DNA from: Lachnospiraceae bacterium
GTDB taxonomy: Bacteria; Bacillota; Clostridia; Lachnospirales; Lachnospiraceae
DNA: 64,000 nucleotides
Direction: 5' to 3'
NCBI GenBank assembly: GCA_021770345.1
Contig: JAETRD010000002.1
Coordinates: forward strand, 1 to 64,000
Numbering within the stretch: the stretch's first letter is position 1; each line of letters begins with the position of its first letter. Both the position numbers and the translations under genes were made by a program. The notes under the pieces are model-generated. The model was not told the origin of the DNA. It did no database searches and saw only the letters and a list, made by a program, of their open reading frames with translations. Positions 53,166 to 61,852 of the stretch are shown here, piece by piece.

Positions 53166-54074
53166 TTGGAACAGTTTACATTGACAAAGATTTTTCCGGT
53201 ATCCATCCGGGAAGCGCTCGCGGGAGAAGGATGGCAGGAGGGACTTGAGGAAATACGCGTCCGCGTCGGACAACCGTTAGAGTTCTGCTTTGACAGCGGC
53301 ATCCGCTACCTGATACCGGATTTTCGGATGCGTATGACGGATATCGCGGAGATGCTCAACTATATCAGCGATTATTCCCTTTATGCTTACCGGGAGGAAC
53401 TTCGGCAGGGCTATATCACGATAGAGGGCGGACACCGTGTGGGACTGGCCGGCGGAACCGTGCTTGATCGGGGGAAGCTGGTTGGAATCCCCCATGTTTC
53501 CTTCTTGAATGTGCGGGTGGCCCATGAGAGACAGGGTTGTGCAAAAAAGCTGCTGCCGTACCTGCGCAGCAGAAATAGCATATACAATACGCTTTTTTTG
53601 TCCGAGCCCGGCGCGGGAAAGACGACGTTGCTGCGCGACTGTATCCGTCTGCTCTCCTGCGGGGATGAGGAGCATTCGGGAATCAAAGTCTGTGTGGTGG
53701 ACGAGCGCTCGGAGATTGCGGCCTGCCATCTCGGAATCCCCCAGAATGATCTGGGGCCCCGCACCGATGTCTTGGACGGCTGCGGAAAAAAGGAGGGGAT
53801 GATGTTGCTGCTGCGCGCGATGTCCCCGCAGATTTTAGCGGTGGACGAGTTGGGGGATGAGCGGGATTTTCAGGCGGTGGAGCAGGCAATCTATTCCGGA
53901 AGCCGCGTGCTCGGAACCGTGCATGCGGGAAATGTGCGGGAACTGAGCGCAAAGCCCTGCCTGCGCCGCCTGATTGAGCGGAAGATGTTCGGCCGCTATG
54001 TGTGGATTGAGCGGCGGGAGAACGGCAGGCGCACGGTGCAGGTGTATGACGGCAACATGGAAAAGATCGGATGA
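53166..54074 (+). CDS. spoIIIAA: Stage III sporulation ATPase SpoIIIAA
   Basis: 302 residues. TTG start with AGGAGG upstream. Secretion-ATPase-like protein: Walker A EPGAGKTTLLRD near 147, Walker B-like ILAVDELGD near 222 and GHRVGLAGG near 92. It powers or assembles the mother-cell-to-forespore channel complex (SpoIIIA-SpoIIQ). First gene of the eight-gene operon, overlapping spoIIIAB by 4 bp. Confidence 0.97.
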   Translation: MEQFTLTKIFPVSIREALAGEGWQEGLEEIRVRVGQPLEFCFDSGIRYLIPDFRMRMTDIAEMLNYISDYSLYAYREELRQGYITIEGGHRVGLAGGTVLDRGKLVGIPHVSFLNVRVAHERQGCAKKLLPYLRSRNSIYNTLFLSEPGAGKTTLLRDCIRLLSCGDEEHSGIKVCVVDERSEIAACHLGIPQNDLGPRTDVLDGCGKKEGMMLLLRAMSPQILAVDELGDERDFQAVEQAIYSGSRVLGTVHAGNVRELSAKPCLRRLIERKMFGRYVWIERRENGRRTVQVYDGNMEKIG

Positions 54075-54583
54075 GGGCGGCGGGCTGTGCGCTGATCTTT
54101 GCGGCCAGTGTGGGGCTGGCGTTTTGTCTGCGCAGGGATTTGGGAATGCATCTGCGGCTGCTGTACGAGCTTCGCGCGCTGTTTGTGGAACTGGACTGTT
54201 CGGCCCGTACCTCCTTGCAGCCGGTCGAAATTATTCTGGGGTTTGTGAGACCGAAGGATGAAAGGCTTGGGATCATATGCCGGGAGATTGCGGAGCGGCT
54301 CACGAAAAAGGAGGAGGGAGCCGGGGAGCAGGTGTGGAGAAGCGTGTTTGAGAAATACAGGTACCGGCTGGGACTTACACCGGAGGAGCAGGAACTTGCG
54401 GAGGATGCCGGCAGGGCATTTTTCGGAAAGAGTGTGGAGGAAAACAGCAGACATTTTGCCATGCTGCTTGAACGGATGGACTTTCGGATTGAGACCGTGC
54501 GCGCAGAGCAGAAAGAAAAACAGAAAGTCTATGGAGCGGTCAGTGTGCTTGGCGGACTGCTGCTGATTATCATACTGGTATAG
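54071..54583 (+). CDS. spoIIIAB: SpoIIIAB
   Basis: 170 residues: an N-terminal hydrophobic helix, a helical domain resembling GspF-type secretion platform proteins (LRLLYELRALFVELDCS), and a C-terminal membrane helix (SVLGGLLLIIILV). Part of the SpoIIIA channel complex in the mother-cell membrane. Its start overlaps the spoIIIAA stop (ATGA), so the two are translationally coupled. Confidence 0.95.
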   Translation: MRAAGCALIFAASVGLAFCLRRDLGMHLRLLYELRALFVELDCSARTSLQPVEIILGFVRPKDERLGIICREIAERLTKKEEGAGEQVWRSVFEKYRYRLGLTPEEQELAEDAGRAFFGKSVEENSRHFAMLLERMDFRIETVRAEQKEKQKVYGAVSVLGGLLLIIILV

Positions 54584-54599
54584 GAAAGGGCAGGAGACC

Positions 54600-54794
54600 A
54601 TGAGTGTAAATCTGATATTTAAAATTGCGGCGGTGGGTATTCTGGTGACGGTCATAAGCCAGGTATTAAAACACAGCGGAAGGGAAGAGCATGCGTTTCT
54701 TACAAGCCTTGCGGGACTGATCATTGTGCTGTTCTGGATTGTCCCGTATATTTATGAGTTATTTGAGACGATGCAGAATCTGTTTGCCCTGTAG
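54600..54794 (+). CDS. spoIIIAC: SpoIIIAC
   Basis: 64 residues with two membrane helices (about 5-22 and 36-56) separated by a short polar loop (KHSGREEH), exactly the SpoIIIAC pattern. Membrane component of the forespore channel. Located between spoIIIAB and spoIIIAD with 16-17 bp gaps and a ribosome binding site (AAAGGGCAGGAG). Confidence 0.95.
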   Translation: MSVNLIFKIAAVGILVTVISQVLKHSGREEHAFLTSLAGLIIVLFWIVPYIYELFETMQNLFAL

Positions 54795-54811
54795 GGGAAG
54801 GGAGGACGCCT

Positions 54812-55195
54812 TTGGATATTGTACGGATTGCGGCGCTTGGGATTGTCGGAGTACTCATTGCGGTTTCACTGAAAAAAGAGCGGGCGGAATATGCCGTGCT
54901 TGTGGCGATGACGGTCTGTATCTGCATCTTTTTTTACCTGCTCACAAAAGTGGGGACGGTGCTGTTGTTTGTGGAGGAGCTCACGGAAATGATTCCGGTG
55001 GACAGCCGCTATATCGGCCTGATTGTAAAAATGGTGGGGATCACCTATGTGGCCGAGTTTGCGACAGATATCTGTAAAGATGCGGGATACGGGGCCATCG
55101 GGAACCAGATAGAAATCTTTGCCAAGCTGTCGATTCTGGTGGTGAGCATTCCGGTCATTCATGTATTTTTAGAGACGATGGGGAGTTTTTTATGA
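54812..55195 (+). CDS. spoIIIAD: SpoIIIAD
   Basis: 127 residues, TTG start after GGGAGG. Four membrane helices; the first half resembles SpoIIIAC and the middle holds the conserved YIGLIVKMVGITYVAEFATD. Membrane subunit of the SpoIIIA complex. The stop overlaps the spoIIIAE start by 4 bp. Confidence 0.95.
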   Translation: MDIVRIAALGIVGVLIAVSLKKERAEYAVLVAMTVCICIFFYLLTKVGTVLLFVEELTEMIPVDSRYIGLIVKMVGITYVAEFATDICKDAGYGAIGNQIEIFAKLSILVVSIPVIHVFLETMGSFL

Positions 55196-56421
55196 GTGGG
55201 ATTCCGGTAAAAAAAGCAGTGCTGCGGATCGGTCTTTGGGTCCTGTTTCTTTTTTTCGGTACGGTACAAAACACAGAGGCGGCACAGGAAGCGCCGCGGG
55301 CCGCGCCGCCCGGAAGTGTGCGGGAGGAACAAGAGGCGGCACGGGAAGACTCCTACATAGAAATGTGGCTGGATGAACTGCAGTTCGACGGTTTGGACGA
55401 CATCGTGGAACAGGATTTGTTTCCGGACCTGCGGGAAAAGATGACTTTTTCAAAGCTTGTGGAAATCCTGCTCGACGAGGGACTTGCGGGAATCGACGGG
55501 GAACTGCTGCTTGACTGGATTTCGGATGTCTTTGCCTATGAGCTTTCGCAGAGCCGGAGCATTCTGGTCCAGGTGGTATTCCTGGCGGTGATCTTTTCCG
55601 TTCTCTGTAATTTTGCCGGGGCGTTTCGGAACGGCTATGTGGCGGACCTCGGGTTTCTGCTGGTGTACTGTGTGACGGCGGTATTGCTTTTGACTTCTTT
55701 TTCGGTGTTTTCCGATCTGGTGGGTGCTGCGTTGGGGAAAAGCGTGGATTTTATGAAAGTGCTGGTGCCGACCTTTTGTTTCAGCATGGTGTTCTCTTCG
55801 GGCGCCTATGCGGCGGAAGGGTTTTATCAGATGGCGTTTTTGGTGATCTATCTGATACAGTGGCTGTTTCTGGAGATCCTGGTGCCTCTGGTGCATGTGT
55901 ATGTGCTGATTACGCTGTTTAACCATTTTTATGAGGACGAGAAATTTCAGAATCTCGAGGAACTGATGCTGACTGTCATCCGGTGGAGCATGAAGACGGC
56001 CGCAACGGTCGTGGTGGGACTGAATGTGGTGCAGGGGCTGATTCTGCCTGCAAAGGACCGGTTGTTCGGCGGAACCGTCGGGAAGGCGGCCTCCGCGATA
56101 CCGGGAATCGGAAATACGATCGGGAGTGTCGGGGAACTGATGCTTGGGGCCGGCGCGCTCATTAAGAGCTGCATCGGCGCGGCGGCGCTTTTTGTGCTGC
56201 TTCTCATCGGTCTTGTGCCGGTGCTCAAAATACTGTTATTGTCGCTGCTCTACAAGCTGTCCGCGGTCGTGGTAGAGCCGGTGGCGGACAAACGGTTTGC
56301 CGGAGCCCTGCGGGGGATGGCGGAGGGCGGTGTGCTGTATCTGCAGCTGACGGTCTACTCGCTGGCATTGTTTTTTGTGACGATCGCGCTTGCGGCGGGA
56401 GCGTCCGGCATGGCGGGATAG
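55192..56421 (+). CDS. spoIIIAE: SpoIIIAE
   Basis: 409 residues: N-terminal signal-like helix (GLWVLFLFFGTVQNTEA, apparently a cleavable signal peptide), a soluble acidic segment to about 110, then seven or so membrane helices to the end (e.g. GLVPVLKILLLSLLYKLSAVV). Largest membrane protein of the SpoIIIA channel. It is coupled to spoIIIAD by a 4-bp overlap. Length agrees with the family (about 400). Confidence 0.95.
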   Translation: MSGIPVKKAVLRIGLWVLFLFFGTVQNTEAAQEAPRAAPPGSVREEQEAAREDSYIEMWLDELQFDGLDDIVEQDLFPDLREKMTFSKLVEILLDEGLAGIDGELLLDWISDVFAYELSQSRSILVQVVFLAVIFSVLCNFAGAFRNGYVADLGFLLVYCVTAVLLLTSFSVFSDLVGAALGKSVDFMKVLVPTFCFSMVFSSGAYAAEGFYQMAFLVIYLIQWLFLEILVPLVHVYVLITLFNHFYEDEKFQNLEELMLTVIRWSMKTAATVVVGLNVVQGLILPAKDRLFGGTVGKAASAIPGIGNTIGSVGELMLGAGALIKSCIGAAALFVLLLIGLVPVLKILLLSLLYKLSAVVVEPVADKRFAGALRGMAEGGVLYLQLTVYSLALFFVTIALAAGASGMAG

Positions 56422-56433
56422 GGAGGTGTGCGA

Positions 56434-57015
56434 ATGACTTACATCAAGGGGCTTCTCGCATTGCAGCTGCTGCTCGTGCTGCTGATGCATCTGGCACCGG
56501 GGGAGCGGTACGGCAGATACCTGCGGCATTTTGCGGAGCTTGTGCTGCTGATCGGGCTCCTTACGCCGATCTGTGAATGGATTTACGGCGATGACCGGTT
56601 TATGGAGCAGATTGCCTACGAGACGTTTGTGGAGAGTATGGAGGAGTTCTCGAAGGATATGGAGAAGGTCGCGTACGGCCGGAGCGGGCAGGTTAAAAAG
56701 GAATATGAGCGGGCGATGGGGGAGGAGATCCGCATCACGGCGGAGGAAGCCGCAAAAGAACACGGACTCGGAATCGCGGAGGTGTCGGTCGGGCTGTCCG
56801 AGGATTATCGGATGGAGGAAATCCGCCTTGTCGTCACGGATGAGGCGGACGCAGAGATTACGGTGGGAAAGGTGGTACTCGGGGGAGACGGGAGAGCGGA
56901 TGCGGGAGAATCGGATACAAACGGGCGGTGTGCGCTGCTTCGGGCGGAACTGGCCGATTTCTACGGTGTGGAGGAGAGCCGCATTCTGCTGGAGTATTAC
57001 GGGACACACCGGTAA
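56434..57015 (+). CDS. spoIIIAF: SpoIIIAF
   Basis: 193 residues. Two N-terminal membrane helices (about 4-24 and 34-50), then a soluble domain of mixed alpha/beta (IAEVSVGLSEDYRMEEIRLV) with a ring-building-motif-like fold expected for AF. ATG 56434 has GGAGG seven bases upstream, better than the GTG two codons earlier. Sixth gene of the operon. Confidence 0.94.
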   Translation: MTYIKGLLALQLLLVLLMHLAPGERYGRYLRHFAELVLLIGLLTPICEWIYGDDRFMEQIAYETFVESMEEFSKDMEKVAYGRSGQVKKEYERAMGEEIRITAEEAAKEHGLGIAEVSVGLSEDYRMEEIRLVVTDEADAEITVGKVVLGGDGRADAGESDTNGRCALLRAELADFYGVEESRILLEYYGTHR

Positions 57016-57027
57016 ACGGGAGGGAAA

Positions 57028-57636
57028 ATGTCACAGTTTTTCAAAGAATTTATCGAAAATAAAAAATGGAAACGGATGAAAAAAAGTGACTGGATTGTGC
57101 TTGCCTTAGCGGGGGTGCTGCTGCTTGTGATCTCTCTGCCGAGCGGAGGGGAAACGCGCGGGGATGCCGGCGGAGGACAGGCGGAGCAGACGCAGCTGCC
57201 TGCGGCGGAAGAGACGGCGTCGGATGAGGAGGCATATGTCGCGTATCTGGAGGAAAAGCTTGCGCGCGTACTCACAAAAATCGACGGCGTCGGTAAGGTG
57301 GCGGTGATGATCACGGTAGCGGACGCGGGAGAGCACGTCGTGGAGAAGGATCGAAGCGATACAAAAAGCGAAGTGACAGAGAGCGATGGCAGCGGCGGGA
57401 GCCGGGAGAGCCGGGATGTGGAAAACGGGGAGGCGACAGTTTATGTGGAAAACGGAAGCGAGACATATCCCTATGTGCAGAAGGAGAAGCTGCCCACCGT
57501 GGTGGGCGTGGTGGTGGTGGCCGAAGGCGGGGCAAACGCGCGAGTGGTTTCCGATATTTCGGAGGCGGTTCAGGCATTATTGCCGGTGCAGGTGCATAGA
57601 ATTAAGGTAGTTAAGATGGAATCCAGGGAGGAATAG
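57028..57636 (+). CDS. spoIIIAG: SpoIIIAG
   Basis: 202 residues: short cytoplasmic N-terminus (FIENKKWKRMKKSDW), one membrane helix (about 22-40), a Gly/Glu-rich linker and a ring-building domain (LTKIDGVGKVAVMITVAD..., LPTVVGVVVVAEGG) that in Bacillus forms a large ring in the intermembrane space. A beta-triangle-like insertion rich in Ser/Glu lies in the middle. Followed after 2 bp by spoIIIAH. Confidence 0.96.
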   Translation: MSQFFKEFIENKKWKRMKKSDWIVLALAGVLLLVISLPSGGETRGDAGGGQAEQTQLPAAEETASDEEAYVAYLEEKLARVLTKIDGVGKVAVMITVADAGEHVVEKDRSDTKSEVTESDGSGGSRESRDVENGEATVYVENGSETYPYVQKEKLPTVVGVVVVAEGGANARVVSDISEAVQALLPVQVHRIKVVKMESREE

Positions 57637-57638
57637 GA

Positions 57639-58370
57639 TTGAAGAAAATATTTCGAAAAAATCAGTTGGTGATTACGGCATTGGCACTTATGATTGCGGT
57701 GGCTGGATATTTCAGCTGCATGAATAAAAACATCGAGGATACCCAGGTGGCTGCAAATGTGGAGGTCGGGGGAGAGACGTTAGATACATACGAGATTTCC
57801 GATGAGGACGCGCTTTTGGCAAACGAGATTTTTACGGACGAGGGAACGCTTGACGGCGAACTTACGGCGAGCACAGATGGCGCGGAGCAGGTTGCACAGA
57901 CGGAGGGCGGTGAACAGGTGGCGGAGGCGACGGCCACGGACATTGAAGGAGCGGGTGAGGCGGTGCTTACGAGCACGACGATCGCAAACCTTGATTATGC
58001 GGCCCAGATGAAGCTGAACCGCGAGCAGATCCGCTCGAAAAACAGAGAGACGCTGCTCGAGATTGTAAACAATACGGCGATTGAGGAGAGCTTAAAGCAG
58101 GATGCGGTCAACAAGATGGTCGCGCTGACGGACATTGCGGAGCGCGAGGCCGCTGCGGAGATGCTGCTTGAGGCGAAAGGCTTTTCCGATGTCGTGGTGA
58201 GTATCACCGATGACAACTGCGACGTTGTCTTAAATATGGGAGAGGTCACCGACGCGAAGCGGGCGCAGGTGGAGGATATCGTAAAGCGCAAGACAAATAT
58301 CGCCGCGGACAAAATTGTGATCACGCCGATTGCGATCACGGATACGGCGTCGGATACGGCTGCGGAGTGA
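57639..58370 (+). CDS. spoIIIAH: SpoIIIAH
   Basis: 243 residues, TTG start after GGGAGGAATAGG. One N-terminal membrane helix (NQLVITALALMIAVAGYF), a Glu/Ala/Thr-rich linker with low-complexity repeats (EQVAQTEGGEQVAEATA), and the YscJ/FliF-like ring domain (AEREAAAEMLLEAKGFSDVV, TNIAADKIVITPI). It interacts across the septum with SpoIIQ (or its clostridial counterpart). Last gene of the operon. Confidence 0.96.
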   Translation: MKKIFRKNQLVITALALMIAVAGYFSCMNKNIEDTQVAANVEVGGETLDTYEISDEDALLANEIFTDEGTLDGELTASTDGAEQVAQTEGGEQVAEATATDIEGAGEAVLTSTTIANLDYAAQMKLNREQIRSKNRETLLEIVNNTAIEESLKQDAVNKMVALTDIAEREAAAEMLLEAKGFSDVVVSITDDNCDVVLNMGEVTDAKRAQVEDIVKRKTNIAADKIVITPIAITDTASDTAAE

Positions 58371-58440
58371 CAGATGTGTGGATTATTTTTGGAAATTGCG
58401 TTATAATGTTTCCATACATTAAGAAAGCGAGGAAACAGAC

Positions 58441-59601
58441 ATGAAACGCGTATTCCTGATTGTGTTAGACAGTGTGGGGATTGGGGAAATGCCGGATGCG
58501 GCGGATTACGGCGACGAGGGGAGCAACACCGTCAGAGCGGCCGCGACGAGCAGCTATTTCTCCATGCCAAATATGAAAAAGCTGGGGTTTTTTAATATCG
58601 ACGGGGTGGATATCTGCGGGCGGGAGGAGCATCCGACCGCGGCGGTTGCCCGCATGACGGAGGTGTCGAAGGGCAAAGATACCACGATCGGGCATTGGGA
58701 GATTGCAGGGGTGATTTCCCCGCAGCCGCTCCCGACTTACCCGGACGGATTTCCGGGAGAGATTCTCGACGAGTTTTCCCGGAGGACCGGGCGGGGCGTC
58801 CTCTGTAACAGGCCGTATTCCGGCACGGACGTAATCAGAGATTACGGGGAGGAGCACATGAAGACCGGAGATCTGATTGTGTATACTTCGGCGGACTCCG
58901 TGTTTCAGGTGGCGGCGCACGAAGAGATTGTCCCGGTTGAGACGCTCTATGAGTACTGCCGCATTGCGCGCGGGATACTTACGGGGGAACACGGCGTGGG
59001 CCGCGTCATCGCAAGGCCGTTTGCAGGGGAGCCGGGAAGTTTTCGGCGAACCGCAAACCGCCATGATTTCTCGTTGGAGCCGCCGAAAAAGACAATGTTA
59101 GACCAGCTTTCCGGGGCGGGGTTTGACGTGCTTTCCGTCGGAAAAATTATCGATATTTTTGCGGAGCGGGGCATTACCGAATATGTGCGCACCACGGACA
59201 ATGCGGACGGGATTGACAAGACGCTTGCCTACATGAAAAAGGATTTCAACGGGCTTTGCTTTACAAACCTGGTGGATTACGATATGCTCTACGGCCACCG
59301 CAACGATGTGGACGGCTACGCGAAGGCGCTGACCTATTTTGACAATCGGCTGCCGGAACTGCTTGCAGGGCTCGGTGAGGAGGATGTGCTGATGATCACG
59401 GCGGATCACGGCTGCGACCCGATCACGCCCTCGACCGATCACTCGAGAGAGTACACGCCGTTTGTGATTTACGGCGCGCCGGTGAAGGCGGGAGCGAATT
59501 TCGGGACGAGGGAGAGCTTCGCCGATATTGCCGCGACGATCCTGTCGTATTTCGGCTTAACGCCCGCGTGTGCGGGGGAGGCGCTTCCGGTATTCCGGTA
59601 A
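58441..59601 (+). CDS. deoB: Phosphopentomutase
   Basis: 386 residues of the alkaline-phosphatase superfamily. Metal and catalytic motifs: VLDSVGIGEMPDA at residue 8, KGKDTTIGHWEIAG near 76 (catalytic Thr), VGKIIDIFAERGI near 235 and ITADHGCDP near 320. It interconverts ribose or deoxyribose 1- and 5-phosphates in nucleoside salvage. GAGGAAA before the ATG. A TATAAT at 58402-58407 with a weak -35 may serve it. Stands alone between spoIIIAH and prfC. Confidence 0.97.
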   Translation: MKRVFLIVLDSVGIGEMPDAADYGDEGSNTVRAAATSSYFSMPNMKKLGFFNIDGVDICGREEHPTAAVARMTEVSKGKDTTIGHWEIAGVISPQPLPTYPDGFPGEILDEFSRRTGRGVLCNRPYSGTDVIRDYGEEHMKTGDLIVYTSADSVFQVAAHEEIVPVETLYEYCRIARGILTGEHGVGRVIARPFAGEPGSFRRTANRHDFSLEPPKKTMLDQLSGAGFDVLSVGKIIDIFAERGITEYVRTTDNADGIDKTLAYMKKDFNGLCFTNLVDYDMLYGHRNDVDGYAKALTYFDNRLPELLAGLGEEDVLMITADHGCDPITPSTDHSREYTPFVIYGAPVKAGANFGTRESFADIAATILSYFGLTPACAGEALPVFR

Positions 59602-59628
59602 ATATTTGCCCGGGCGGCAAAAGGAGTT

Positions 59629-59657
59629 TTGCATTTCCGAAAAAAATATGTTATAGT
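59629..59657 (+). promoter_or_regulatory. Promoter of prfC-trx
   Basis: TTGCAT (59629-59634), 17-bp spacer, TATAGT (59652-59657), about 65 bp before the TTG start. Confidence 0.7.
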
Positions 59658-59707
59658 GCCAAAGGTATGCAGTTTTTTATTCTGTGTAATTTGGCACTTA
59701 TTTTTTT
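59656..59707 (+). terminator. Hairpin ending deoB, overlapping the prfC promoter
   Basis: GTGCCAAA (59656-59663) with TTTGGCAC (59690-59697), then TTATTTTTTT. The U-run touches the GGAGG ribosome binding site of prfC. RNA started at the prfC promoter would lack the left arm, so the hairpin should act only on read-through from deoB. Confidence 0.6.
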
Positions 59708-59722
59708 GGAGGATGGACGGTT

Positions 59723-61312
59723 TTGGCAGATTTGAAAAAAGAGATAGAAAAAAGGCGCACATTTGCGATTATTTCCCACCCGGATGCGGGAAAGACGACA
59801 CTGACGGAGAAGTTTCTGCTCTACGGAGGGGCCATCAATCTGGCGGGCTCCGTGAAGGGAAAGGCGACGGCCCGCCATGCGGTGTCGGACTGGATGGAGA
59901 TTGAGAAGGAGAGAGGAATCTCGGTGACTTCTTCCGTGTTACAGTTTAACTACGGCGGCTACTGTATCAATATTTTGGACACGCCGGGGCATCAGGATTT
60001 CTCGGAGGATACCTACCGCACGCTGATGGCGGCGGACTCGGCGGTCATGGTGATCGACGGCTCCAAGGGTGTGGAGGCGCAGACGAGAAAGCTGTTCAAA
60101 GTCTGCGTGATGCGCCACATTCCGATTTTTACGTTTATCAATAAGATGGATCGGGATGCGAACGACACGTTTGACCTGCTCGACGAGATTGAAAAGGAGC
60201 TCGGCATTGCGACCTGCCCCGTCAACTGGCCGATCGGCTCCGGGAAGCGCTTTAAAGGCGTGTATGACAGAAACACAAGGGAGGTCATGACCTTCTCCGA
60301 CACCCTAAAGGGGACAAAGGAAGGGCAGGAGAAGCATATCGGCATTGACGATGCGGCGCTGACGGAAGAGATCGGCGCGGAGGCAAAAGAGAAGCTCCTT
60401 GAGGAGATTGAACTTTTGGACGGCGCGAGCGCGGAGTTTGATATGGAGCTTGTGACAAAGGGAGAGCTGTCCCCGGTGTTTTTCGGTTCGGCGCTGACGA
60501 ATTTCGGCGTGGAAACTTTTCTGCAGCACTTTCTGCAGATGACCTACTCCCCGCTGCCGCGCCGTGCGGACTGCGGGCTGATCGATCCGTTCGGGGAGGA
60601 GTTTTCCGCGTTTGTATTTAAGATTCAGGCGAATATGAACAGGGCGCACCGGGACCGCATCGCGTTTATGCGCATCTGTTCCGGCAAATTCACTGCCGGC
60701 ATGGAAGTCACCCATGTGCAGGGCGGCAATAAAAAAATCAAGCTCTCGCAGCCGCAGCAGATGATGGCGCAGGAACGCCATATTGTGGAGGAGGCTTACG
60801 CGGGCGATATCATCGGCGTGTTTGACCCGGGGATTTTTTCCATCGGCGATACGATCACGACGGCAAAGCCGTTTCAGTTTGAGGGCATTCCGACGTTTGC
60901 CCCGGAGCATTTCGCGCGGGTGCGCCAGGTGGACACGATGAAGCGCAAGCAGTTTATGAAAGGCATGCAGCAGATCGCGCAGGAGGGAGCAATCCAGATT
61001 TTTCAGGAATACAATATGGGTATGGAGGAAGTCATTGTCGGCGTTGTCGGCGTGCTGCAGTTTGATGTGCTCAAATACCGTCTGGAGAATGAATACAATG
61101 TGGAAATCCGCATGGATACGCTTCCCTACGAGCATATCCGCTGGATTGAGACGCCGGATGTGGATATGGATAAGCTGGTGGGGACCTCCGACATGAAAAA
61201 GATTCAGGATTTGAAAGGCCGGCCGCTGCTTTTGTTTGTCAACGCGTGGAGTGTCGGCATGGTCTTAGAACGCAACCAGGGATTGGAACTTTCGGAGTTC
61301 GGAAGGGAGTAA
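59723..61312 (+). CDS. prfC: Peptide chain release factor 3
   Basis: 529 residues; TTG start with GGAGG upstream. Translational GTPase: G1 SHPDAGKTTLTEK near 18, DTPGHQDFSED (G3) near 84 and NKMDRD (G4) near 140, then the RF3-specific domains II and III (VVGVLQFDVLKYRLENEYN near 433). It recycles RF1/RF2 from the ribosome after termination. A thioredoxin gene follows 6 bp later. Confidence 0.96.
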   Translation: MADLKKEIEKRRTFAIISHPDAGKTTLTEKFLLYGGAINLAGSVKGKATARHAVSDWMEIEKERGISVTSSVLQFNYGGYCINILDTPGHQDFSEDTYRTLMAADSAVMVIDGSKGVEAQTRKLFKVCVMRHIPIFTFINKMDRDANDTFDLLDEIEKELGIATCPVNWPIGSGKRFKGVYDRNTREVMTFSDTLKGTKEGQEKHIGIDDAALTEEIGAEAKEKLLEEIELLDGASAEFDMELVTKGELSPVFFGSALTNFGVETFLQHFLQMTYSPLPRRADCGLIDPFGEEFSAFVFKIQANMNRAHRDRIAFMRICSGKFTAGMEVTHVQGGNKKIKLSQPQQMMAQERHIVEEAYAGDIIGVFDPGIFSIGDTITTAKPFQFEGIPTFAPEHFARVRQVDTMKRKQFMKGMQQIAQEGAIQIFQEYNMGMEEVIVGVVGVLQFDVLKYRLENEYNVEIRMDTLPYEHIRWIETPDVDMDKLVGTSDMKKIQDLKGRPLLLFVNAWSVGMVLERNQGLELSEFGRE

Positions 61313-61318
61313 AAAGTT

Positions 61319-61645
61319 ATGGCAGTCACAATCACAAACGACAATTTTGAGACGGAGGTACTCGGCTGCAAGATGCCGGTCGTGCTTGATTTCTGGGCGG
61401 ACTGGTGTGGCCCTTGCAGAATGCAGGCGCCGGTGATCGATGCCTTAGAGCGGGAACTTGGCGGGAAAGTCCGGTTCGGAAAAGTGAATGTGGACGAGGA
61501 GGCGGCACTTGCCCTTCGCTATCAGATTATGAGCATACCCACAATCATTGTGATGGAGTACGGCCTGTTTAAGGGGAAGGCCGTCGGTGTGCAGAGCGGG
61601 GAGCAGATTCTCGCGATGTTAAAGGAATGCGAACAGGAGCTGTGA
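61319..61645 (+). CDS. trxA: Thioredoxin
   Basis: 108 residues with the canonical active site WADWCGPCRM near residue 28 and the cis-Pro loop SIPTIIVME near 71. Standard single-domain cytoplasmic thioredoxin that reduces protein disulfides, fed by thioredoxin reductase (not in the window). Six bp after prfC, so in one transcript, closed by a terminator. Several thioredoxin paralogues are usual, so the number in the symbol is uncertain. Confidence 0.94.
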   Translation: MAVTITNDNFETEVLGCKMPVVLDFWADWCGPCRMQAPVIDALERELGGKVRFGKVNVDEEAALALRYQIMSIPTIIVMEYGLFKGKAVGVQSGEQILAMLKECEQEL

Positions 61646-61662
61646 CAGGAGTATGATGGGAG

Positions 61663-61694
61663 GGATGCGCGCGGAAAATCACGCATCCTTTTTT
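61663..61694 (+). terminator. Terminator of prfC-trx
   Basis: GGATGCG (61663-61669) with CGCATCC (61682-61688), followed by six Ts. Confidence 0.8.
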
Positions 61695-61740
61695 GTTATT
61701 CCGTATAACTACAAATGACATAATTTTCCCAGCAAAGTCA

Positions 61741-61768
61741 TTTACTATTTCCCGTTTTATGGTAAAAT
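61741..61768 (+). promoter_or_regulatory. Putative promoter of the Cache chemoreceptor gene
   Basis: TTTACT (61741-61746), 16-bp spacer, TAAAAT (61763-61768). Confidence 0.45.
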
Positions 61769-61852
61769 TTAAGAAGGGACAGCGGAAGAAAATGCCTTTT
61801 GGACCGGCCGGCATGTTTCTTCCCGATTTACCGAGGAAAGGGTGGGAGAGGA

